64,000 nucleotides of DNA, taken from Euphorbia lathyris (lineage: Eukaryota; Streptophyta; Magnoliopsida; Malpighiales; Euphorbiaceae). The DNA lies in NCBI RefSeq assembly GCF_963576675.1, contig NC_088915.1, positions 1,989,001 to 2,053,000 of the forward strand. Direction: 5' to 3'. Within the stretch, counting starts at the first letter, position 1, and every line of letters begins with the position of its first letter. This document shows, one piece after another, positions 56,394 through 64,000 of this stretch. The notes under the pieces were generated by a model. The model had not been told where the DNA came from and ran no database searches. It was given only the letters and a program-made list of their open reading frames with translations. The position numbers and the translations under genes are program-made.

Positions 56394-57512
56394 ATGGCAC
56401 AACTCCCAAGCGAGTTGATCATCGAAATACTGCTGTGGTTGCCGGTGAAGTCCCTCCTACGTTTCAGATGTGTTTCAAAATCTTTATGCACCGTCATTGA
56501 TAGCCCTGATTTTATCAATTCTCATCTAAGTAAGTCTTCTCAAAACTTAAATCTCCGCAAACTGATTTTCTCAGACGAATTGAGTAACAAATTTCATGTT
56601 TGTGATGTGAATGTCGATCTTGAAGAAGATATTATAGGCATAGAAAAACAAGTCTCATCCTCGTTGAAGAATGTCTATGGTTACTGTAAAGGTTTGGTTC
56701 TCCTGGATCAAAGTTCATTGTACCAACCTAAATTAGAACTGTCCCTGTGGAATCCATCCACTCATCGGTGTAAGGATCTTCCTGATTGGCCTTTGGAAGA
56801 CCCAGCTAATGATCAATTTTATTACTTAAATGGGTTAGGTTTGGGTTATGATGACGCTATTGATGAGTACAAAGTGTTTTTAAGGGTATATGTCAAGCGA
56901 AAACTTGATATTGAAGTTCAATTTTGGATTTATGGGTTTAAATCAAATATTTGGAGAAGGATTCAGAATCCCCCTTCCCTCGGATACAGAATAGATAGGA
57001 ATGTGTATCTTCGTGAAATGGGTTACTTCAGTGATGGTAGTCTACATTGGTTATCCAATTCAGAGATTGTGGCATTTAATATGAGAAATGAGACATTCTC
57101 CTTAGTTCCCCAACCTGTTTTATCTTTCAATTCAACTGATAGAGTTTTAAGGCAATTACATATTTTAGGAGGGTGTCTTTGCATCAGCTATTTCTGTTGT
57201 TCGATGGTGCCCCATGCTTATTTATATATGAGGAAGAATGATGGGGTTAATCAATTTACTTGGACAAAGTTATACTCTGTTGTAAATCCCTTATTTTTTG
57301 ACATATCTTGGTTTCAATGTGTGAACGTCATTGGGTATTCAAAGAGAGGAGATAAGATTCTCCTTAATGTTGGTATAATGAGTAATATAGTTTCATATGA
57401 TCTTAGAGAGAAAAGTTTTGCTAAGGTTGGAACATGCAATGATTCTATTTGGAATGGTCGAATTCTTAGTCTTGAAGTTGAAAGTCTTGTGTCGGTAGGC
57501 GGTGGAGCCTAG
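56394..57512 (+). CDS. F-box protein with F-box-associated (FBA) domain
   Basis: Complete 372-residue, single-exon ORF. Residues 2-45 form the F-box (LPSELIIEILLWLPVKSLLRF, CVSKSLCTVIDSPDF), which would bind SKP1 in an SCF E3 ubiquitin ligase. The rest fits the plant FBA type 1/3 domain: GYCKGLVLL, LSLWNPSTHRCKDLP, LGLGYD, DEYKVFL, VQFWIYGFKSNIWRRIQ, GSLHWLS, IVAFNMRNETF. Length and layout match the CPR1/At3g06240-like group. The ATG follows a GAGTGAGCGGCGGCA leader. No target can be predicted. Copy A (41844-42962) has a premature stop. Whether the gene is expressed, given the MITE in its promoter, is unknown. Confidence 0.9.
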   Translation: MAQLPSELIIEILLWLPVKSLLRFRCVSKSLCTVIDSPDFINSHLSKSSQNLNLRKLIFSDELSNKFHVCDVNVDLEEDIIGIEKQVSSSLKNVYGYCKGLVLLDQSSLYQPKLELSLWNPSTHRCKDLPDWPLEDPANDQFYYLNGLGLGYDDAIDEYKVFLRVYVKRKLDIEVQFWIYGFKSNIWRRIQNPPSLGYRIDRNVYLREMGYFSDGSLHWLSNSEIVAFNMRNETFSLVPQPVLSFNSTDRVLRQLHILGGCLCISYFCCSMVPHAYLYMRKNDGVNQFTWTKLYSVVNPLFFDISWFQCVNVIGYSKRGDKILLNVGIMSNIVSYDLREKSFAKVGTCNDSIWNGRILSLEVESLVSVGGGA

Positions 57513-59140
57513 TTGTTGAAAGACCAACAAATAAAATATAATTTATCCTAAATGTGCTATGGTCTAAATATACTCACAACAAAGAACATTAACAGTACAG
57601 TGGGATTTTGAGGCCCTTAATATTTTTTATAATGTGAGTTGGCCAAGGTTTTGTATTTTCCAGATCAACCTGCTGGAGTGAGCGAAGCAAAGGCGGTAAG
57701 TCTCATGTGGCTGCTTCTGATAGGTCTGATGTGGCTGCTTCTGATAGGAAAATGCAGATGGCTTGTGATTGACTTAGTTCTTTATATTACATACTCATAT
57801 GTACAACTAGCTATTCGACTTCGTAGATTTCTCAATCATCTTTATGTCATAGCCATTGAATAACTTAGACGAAATTTATCATCTGTTTAATTTAAGCTAT
57901 ATCTATTCTTCTTTTTAGAGATTTACTTACAGCAGCTGCTGTTTTCGACATGTTATCCTCCAAGCATAAGCCTCTATATTCGAGACTTACTATGTTGATC
58001 ATTCATACTCTTTCACGTATATATCATTTGATCATGTTTATAAGGGACAACATCAAGGATACTTTGTTCCATCTTTCATGAGAATTTTTCGAAAATTCCT
58101 TATATGGTCTAAATGTATATTTTTGTGTTTAATACATTTATGTGTATTGAAGCTTAGCTATACAAGTAAGCAACTGAACCCACAAGGGTGACGAAGATTA
58201 AGACCTTTTGGACATTTCAACATTATTTTCTTCCTTCTGCACACCCAAATTTGCCATTAAAACTGAAATTTAGAAACAACTTTTGTCTTGAGGAGCGTCT
58301 TTCTATTCCTCCCCTCCCCTTCTTTTTATACGCGTACTACTACAATCCTAACAAGGGTAGTTTGGATATTTTTGTAATTACTAAGGGATAAATTTTAGTT
58401 TTAACTTAAAGAGTTCCCCTAGAATAAAATTTGAGTGTTATCAAATAGCAAAAGACATTTCTCAGGTCTTAAACTTTTTCTAGGTATTCTATTTAGGCGC
58501 TCTATTTTTATTAATTGATTCTTAAATTTTTTTTTGGCTTAGATCCCTATTATAAGTTTAAAATCAATTAGATACTCAACCTATTCTTTAAAAGTCAAAT
58601 AGATCTCTAACCCTGTATTTTATATTTTAACTTTAGTTGTCAGTTCAGTTATTTTATATTTTGGATACGATTTTTATCATTATTTTATGATATTTTCAGT
58701 CATCAGTTCAACTCTAGTAATCAAATAAACCTAGTCGATGATATATACACATTTTTTTAATTACTAGGTATAACACTGATTTTGGTTCGATTTAACGGAA
58801 TATGTTTTTATTAAATCTTAACTGGTAATCCAAATCTAAAATATTATAAAATATTGATCTACTTGAACTGAAAATATAAAATAGCTCAACTAAAATTTAT
58901 TTCAATCATAAGAGGGATTTAAATAACAATTTTAACATACGTTAAGAATGTAATCGATGATTTTAAATAATTAAAAAGCTAATTGAGTTTTAATATATAG
59001 ACTGATGACCTAATTGATGGTTTTAAAAGCCAAAATCTAATATGACTTTTACCCTATAGTTTACGGGTTGAATTTAAAAATATTGAAAGGTTTAATTGAC
59101 TAAAAAATCGCACCATTGAAGTTTATCTGTTGTAGTGACG
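57513..59140. other. 3' flank of F-box copy B
   Basis: Non-coding, collinear with 42963-44490 apart from an insertion/deletion of about 100 bases near 58875-58980. The 24-base tandem doubling is at about 57701-57749. Confidence 0.5.
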
Positions 59141-60480
59141 ACAAATGCACGTTTTAGGGTTTTTTGGGTGTTTCATTTTAATTTTTTCAGTATATTAAGT
59201 GCTCTAAAATTAAAATTGATGAGCTTATATATTAAAGTCAACCATTAATTAATTAATTGGGTCAAGAACTAAGATTAATGGTTGAAATTCCTCAATTAGG
59301 TCAAAAAATTGAAAAATAATTCGTTGAAAAAAACAATAAAAGCCCGTGAAAATAACTAAATCGGATTTTTAAGGTCATAAACGGCCAAATTTGGCCAATA
59401 GAGGGTGGAGGCCACAACCTTGCTATGTGTTTTGACCGTTGGTCCGTTTCCGATGGGATTAGGGGAACGAAACTCTAAAAGAAATCCTAATTTTGAAACT
59501 TCACACTTTTTTTGACCTAATTATTTTGATCTCGAATTAACCCTAATGAAAGTGTCAAACCAAATTTGATTTTAGATTGAATTGATGCTACCATATATCT
59601 TGAGATTAATCAATAAAGAATAAATTGATCCGAACCCGAATATGTAAATACACGTTTTAAGGTTTTTCAGGTGCTTTCATTTTTTTCGGTATATTAAGTG
59701 CTCTAAAATTAAAAGTGGCGAGCTTATTGCCTTAAAGTCAACCATTAAGTAATTAATTAGGTCAAAAATAAGATTAATGGTTGAAATTCATTAATTAGAT
59801 AAAAAAAGTGAAAAATATTTCGTAGAAAAAAACAACAAAAGCCCATGAAAATCATTAAATAGTATTTTGAGGTCCTAAAAAGCCGAATTTGTCTAAAAGA
59901 TGGTGGGGCCCATAGTTTTGCTGTGGGTTTTGATCGTTGACCCATTTCCTAACGGATTAGGGGTACGAAACCCTAAACCCTGATTTTGAGACTTGACACT
60001 TTTTTTGACATAATTATTTTGATCACGAATTAACCTTAATTGAAGTGCCCAACCAAATTTGATTTTGGATTGAATTGATCCTACTATATATCTAGGGGAT
60101 TAATCAATAAAGAATAAATTCATCAGGACCAAATATATAAATACACATTTTAGGGATTTTCGGTATATTAAGTGCTCTAAAATTAAAAGTGGACAGCTTG
60201 TTAGATTAAAGTGAACCATTATTTTATTAATTAGATGAAAAACTAAGATTAATGGTTGAAATTTATTAATTAGGTCAAAAAAGTGAAAAATATTTCTTAG
60301 AAAAAAACAAAAAACAAAGCAAGAATCACTAAATCGTATTTGTTAGGTCTTAAAAGAGGGTGAGACCAACATTCTTCTATCATGTCTCTTTATGCTTTTC
60401 TTTTGGATGATTGTAAATATCATCTTATCTCTTTTAATGACGTTGTTGTTTTTTATGTTTGTTTCTCTACGAATAGGGTT
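59140..60480. repeat. Three-unit tandem repeat of about 0.5 kb (copy B)
   Basis: Anchor phrase at 59188, 59687 and 60161 (spacing 499 and 474). This is the fuller version of the array in copy A. Confidence 0.85.
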
Positions 60481-61600
60481 GCTCATCAGGGCCGGTCCAA
60501 TGATAGTGGTATTCTAAACCGCTGGGACACTTGCTGATCCTAATGTAAATTTCGTTTTAGACCTTGTATACATATGTATATATATATATATATATATAAT
60601 AAACAAATTTTGGACCCCCTAACAACCATTGGCCCTAGGCCTACGCACTCCTGACCTAGACCCAGGGCCGGCTCTGTTGCTCACTAGCTAGTTGTTGTAG
60701 CCTATTATATGCCTTGTATTTCCTATTTAATACCATACTTTATATCTTCATTTTCTAGTGTTCGCCAACACTATTTTCTCCTCTCCTCCCTCGGGGTTAG
60801 GATCCTCACATTGTCGCACAGAATATTTGGAAATGTAATAACTTAAAAGTATGTGACCAACTTTGACCGTTAAATTTGATTCTCTCGCCCAAAAAATTTA
60901 ATAAAATCAATCCATGAAAAACCAAAAAACACAAAAATGGCATCATTTTGTATAAAAAAAATTATTTTAACAAAACATAACTATCCCTATCACCATTTTG
61001 GCTTTGGCGAGAAATTGTCTCCCGTGCCCATCCCTATCCCTAATTTATCCCTAATTTTCACTTATTACTAATCCCCATCGGGTTGGAAACATGTAGTTTT
61101 TTTATAATGCCCGATTACCATCCCTACATACAAATTGAGTGATAATGAAATTTGTGAATGGACAGAGTGCTCCATCAATAACAATTGAAATTGACACAAT
61201 TTCAAACATCAGTGTAAATTCGCTCAACTTGTAAACATTAATGGTATTATTATGTTAGTTAATGATGTTAGAGGTAAAATTACTTTTGATGGACAATATT
61301 AAAAGTATTTTTTGCACTTTATATATATACATATAATCTTATTCACTATTATGAAAAAACATTATTTTTGCTCCATTCTCGACACGTGCTATGCCATGAG
61401 TCAATTCTCATTATGGCGACATATGTTTTGGTCACATTGCGAATAGACATTGTTAAAAAGTTAATTAATTAATAGATTAATACATTTTTTGTCCATATAC
61501 TTGTTTCAAAAAATCAACTAGTCCTTTATATTTGGAAAAAATTCTAGTAACCGATGAATTTATTTAAATTGACCAATTGACTTTTTGAAAGGTACATATT

Positions 61601-61781
61601 TGAAACAATCATGATTCTCCAGTGATTTGGTATTGATAGAGTTTGTGCTTAAATAAGCTTTACAAGATAGAATCGGTTACAACAATAATTCTAAAGATAC
61701 AGGGAGTAAATCAAGCTAACAATATCTGACTAAATCAAAGACTAATTCTAATATGTATATTTACATATATATCCTCTAACA
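61601..61781 (-). repeat. Copia 3' LTR (181-bp family) in copy B
   Basis: Same insertion as 46978-47158. The flanking bases are ACATATT here and ACATAGT in copy A. Confidence 0.92.
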
Positions 61782-61895
61782 TTCCCCCTCAAATTAATGG
61801 CGGAGCCACTGTTAATTTGTCGCGAAGATGTTGAAACCGAGCCTTGGAGAGTGGTTTGCTGAGGATGTCAGCAATTTGATCAAGGGTGGGGACAT
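61782..61895 (-). pseudogene. Copia RNase H tail split by a younger copia element
   Basis: The minus strand encodes the PTLDQIADILSKPLSKARF end of RNase H and the polypurine tract. It stops at GGGGACAT, where the LTR of the next element begins. Confidence 0.85.
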
Positions 61896-63243
61896 TGTTG
61901 AAACACCTTTCCACAGGATTTTGATTTGACAAAATTATTTGAGTACAATTAAATATTCTATAACACACTAAGTTTAAATGCTTTGATTTATTGTTACTAA
62001 TGTGTGTGTTCAATGTTGAGTTTATAATTGTTACAAGACATAAAGATCATAAGGCCCAAGCCCTATATGAAAGTTAAAGCCCAAGTCAAACAAGGCCAAG
62101 ATCACTCAGCCCGCGTATTACAAAACGATGCCGTTGAGTATTGAAACGCAGCTCAGCAATGAAGGATCCAGAAGATCCACGTAGACAACTTCGGTAAGAA
62201 GCTGCTGAGCTGTCTCGACAAAACGTACAAGACAGCCGCTTACCACAAAGCAACTTTCAGACCAAGTATTTCCTCTTTTGGTAAAGAACAGATGACGCAG
62301 GAAGCTGTCTGTTTGACATTACCAGATTTGGAGGAACATACTACCACACTGACCGAAGAACAGAAGATGCTAGAGTCTGATTGGCTAAGAGAACTGCTGA
62401 ACAGACTGAGTGAAAACGACATGAAGCCGTTTCCCTCCAACGGTTATTTCGAATTTCGAAATAACCAGAAGCTCTCACAGCTCTCTATAAATAGAGCATT
62501 CAGAATCCTTATTCCATACAGAACTTTGAGCAAAAGCCGTTACGCTGACCAAAAGTATACAAAAGTTCTGCATCCAAAAGCAAAGCAAATCTTACACGAC
62601 AATTTTCACATCTGTGTAAAAGTCTAGAGTGATTGATCCTCAATCATCTAAGGTGTTCTAGCAATTGTTGTTTAGGACAAATCTTAATCATTTCTAGAAT
62701 TAGAAAGGAGAAGCTGAGTACTCGGTTTTAGTACTTAGTGAATTAGAGTAGAAGTGAGTAGAGGTATAGAGGAAGGTACTCTTGTTATACTCAGCTTCTG
62801 ATTTGTAAAGGGTTTTTGAGTCTCTACCTTTAAAGAGCTCAGTAGTGAATTGGAAATCTCGGAACGTGTTCCGGGGACAGGACGTAGGCTTAGAAGAAGC
62901 CGAACCTGGATAACTCCGCTGAGTGAAGTATTTCTAACCCTTAACTCCTTAATACATTGCTTGCTTAAAACAAACTAAAACTGACCAAGTAAAAGAGGTC
63001 AAGCTGAGTTGTGCGCTGCAAACGACTTAGTTCAGGAATAGACTCTAAGTGCTATTTCCTGACTTAAGCAACGAAACTGACCTAGTCACCAGTTGACTAA
63101 GCCAGTGTCTTACTGATTGCTCAGCGCCGCTGTTATATACTTTCTTCTTAAGAAAAAGAAGTTTGCCCTAATTATTTAAAAAGGGTAAAATAGTTCCTAA
63201 CCCCCCCTTGGAACTATCTTTGCAACCGTACAAGGGATCAACA
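61896..63243 (+). repeat. Copia 5' LTR (1,348 bp)
   Basis: TGTTGAAACACC to GGGATCAACA, with TGTTGA/TCAACA inverted ends. A TATA box lies in CTCTATAAATAGAGC (about 62483-62497). The 111-codon frame at 62292-62627 is taken as non-coding U3/R sequence. Confidence 0.93.
62485..62493 (+). promoter_or_regulatory. Copia LTR TATA box
   Basis: TATAAATAG lies within the short palindrome GCTCTCTATAAATAGAGC, also present in the LTR fragment near 38143. Confidence 0.65.
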
Positions 63244-63245
63244 AG

Positions 63246-63257
63246 TGGTATCAGAGC
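63246..63257 (+). other. Copia primer-binding site (initiator Met tRNA)
   Basis: TGGTATCAGAGC lies two bases after the LTR end. Confidence 0.93.
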
Positions 63258-63305
63258 CTAAAAGCTCATTACTAAAGGTTTAACAACCTTGAGTTGATCC
63301 ATACC

Positions 63306-64000
63306 ATGGGTGAAAACAACACTCGGTTTCTCCCTGGAAACCAGACAACTCAGATATTACCTGAGGGGCTGTCCATTACTAGGCCTCCCCTATTCTTCGG
63401 GTCAAACTATACCTTTTGGAAGAATAGGATGAAGAACTTCATTCAAGCTACAAACATGAGTGCCTGGCTATCTATAGTCCAAGGCCCGTTTGTACCTGTG
63501 AAAGTTGTTGCTGGCCAGTCAGTTGTTAAAGCTGAGGTTGAATGGACAGAGTATGATCTCAAGAAGCTACAAAATCATGCTTCGGCTATAAATATGCTTC
63601 ACTGTGCGCTGGATACTGCAGAATACAATAAAATATCAGGTTGTGAGTCAGCACAGGAGATCTGGAAGAAGCTGGAGGTCACCTACGAAGGAACCAACAA
63701 GGTGAAGGAGTCCAAGGTCAACCAGCAGATGAGATTGTATGAGCTGTTCGAAATGAACAATGATGAGGGGATTTCTGAAATGAATGCAAGATTCACCAAC
63801 ATCATAAATGAGCTCAAAAGACTTGGAAAAATCTTCACTGAGGAAGAACAAGTCAAGAAGATACTCAGAAGTCTTCCTAAAGACTGGCAAGCCAAGAAGA
63901 CAGCCGTTGAAGAAGCTCAGGATTTAACCACCTACAAATATGATGAACTCATCGGCTCACTGCTGACTCATGAGATATCTATGAAGAATTTCGAGGTCAA
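63306..64000 (+). CDS. Copia gag (N-terminal 231 residues, open at right edge)
   Basis: The ATG at 63306, 49 bases after the primer site, reads MGENNTRFLPGNQTTQILPE and stays open to the window end. It shows the DUF4219-like start (PLFFGSNYTFWKNRMKNFI) and the UBN2 gag fold: IWKKLEVTYEGTNKVKESKV, MRLYELFEMNNDEGISEM, ILRSLPKDWQAKKTAVEEA. Gag forms the virus-like particle that packages element RNA. No stop or frameshift is seen. The CCHC knuckle and pol would follow beyond 64000. Confidence 0.92.
   Translation, partial: MGENNTRFLPGNQTTQILPEGLSITRPPLFFGSNYTFWKNRMKNFIQATNMSAWLSIVQGPFVPVKVVAGQSVVKAEVEWTEYDLKKLQNHASAINMLHCALDTAEYNKISGCESAQEIWKKLEVTYEGTNKVKESKVNQQMRLYELFEMNNDEGISEMNARFTNIINELKRLGKIFTEEEQVKKILRSLPKDWQAKKTAVEEAQDLTTYKYDELIGSLLTHEISMKNFEV

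Larger units (their letters stand above)
55806..61895. repeat. Segmental duplication, copy B
   Basis: Direct copy of 41257-47303, about 14.5 kb away. It holds the intact F-box gene and is interrupted at 61895 by a copia element. It keeps about 100 bases near 58870-58980 and about 50 bases near 59990-60045 that A lacks. Confidence 0.92.
61896..64000 (+). mobile_element. Ty1/copia element with 1,348-bp LTR, runs off right edge
   Basis: Complete 5' LTR (61896-63243), iMet primer site (63246-63257) and an open gag ORF. The left flank ends GACAT, one copy of the 5-bp target duplication; copy A has the empty site. A partial LTR of the same family is at 38107-38740. The open gag suggests a fairly young copy. 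Confidence 0.93.

Noticed and set aside
62292..62627. 111-codon ORF inside the copia LTR
   Set aside because: It lies across the LTR TATA box and is broken in the partial LTR copy at 38107-38740; no domain.
63246..63257. Possible tRNA gene (TGGTATCAGAGC)
   Set aside because: Only the primer-binding segment complementary to the 3' end of initiator tRNA-Met is present, directly after an LTR; no cloverleaf. The same holds for 19001-19013 and 20878-20890.

Overview
The window is a transposable-element-dominated stretch of an angiosperm nuclear genome, most likely a eudicot. Evidence for a plant: Athila and Tat Ty3/gypsy elements, Ty1/copia elements with initiator-Met tRNA primer sites, a CACTA transposon, a plant L1 LINE with DUF4283/CCHC ORF1 and C-terminal RNase H, a plant mobile domain (PMD) gene, and F-box/FBA genes. 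The species cannot be fixed from the sequence. The only long host-type gene that looks intact is the F-box gene at 56394-57512. Starts given here are ATG unless stated; several open frames extend upstream without one.

Left part (1-21.1 kb): nested insertions. A 181-bp-LTR copia element (17037-19194) was interrupted by a minus-strand Athila element that runs from its 5' LTR (15548-17036) off the left edge. The Athila was in turn hit by a non-autonomous CACTA element (1385-5858, 29-bp perfect TIRs, TSD CAA) inside the integrase and by a Tat-lineage element (8388 to about 14500) inside gag. The Tat copy has lost RNase H, integrase and its 5' LTR but carries a spliced antisense ORF. A complete 1,028-bp deletion derivative of the copia family sits at 20044-21071, with perfect TSDs and gag fused in frame to RNase H.

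Middle (21.1-41.3 kb): AT-rich intergenic DNA; a multi-exon PMD pseudogene (23811-25817) with a GC-AG intron; a truncated gene start (about 28673); a plus-strand copia relic (29870-30590); a degenerate L1 LINE (32672-38109) joined to the 3' half of a copia LTR (38107-38740); a copia RNase H relic; and a second Athila 3' part with an intact ATHILA ORF-1-like gene (40051-41004).

Right part (41.3-64 kb): a direct duplication of about 6 kb (A 41257-47303, B 55806-61895). Each copy holds a MITE-like repeat, an F-box gene, a three-unit tandem repeat of about 0.5 kb and the 3' end of a 181-bp-LTR copia element. In A the F-box gene has an internal stop; in B it is intact. Between the copies lie a copia/LINE chimera, a very long LTR (50793-53853) whose TATA box is directly preceded by a palindromic array of about 21-bp units, and a 45-bp minisatellite. 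Copy B is interrupted by a young copia element (LTR 61896-63243) whose gag ORF runs open off the right edge; copy A preserves the empty site.

No tRNA, rRNA or CRISPR was found. The strongest unusual signals are the 21-bp palindrome array beside the LTR promoter, the spliced antisense ORF in the Tat element, a GC-rich hairpin module shared by Athila LTR and internal spacer, and the gag-RNase H mini-retroelement.
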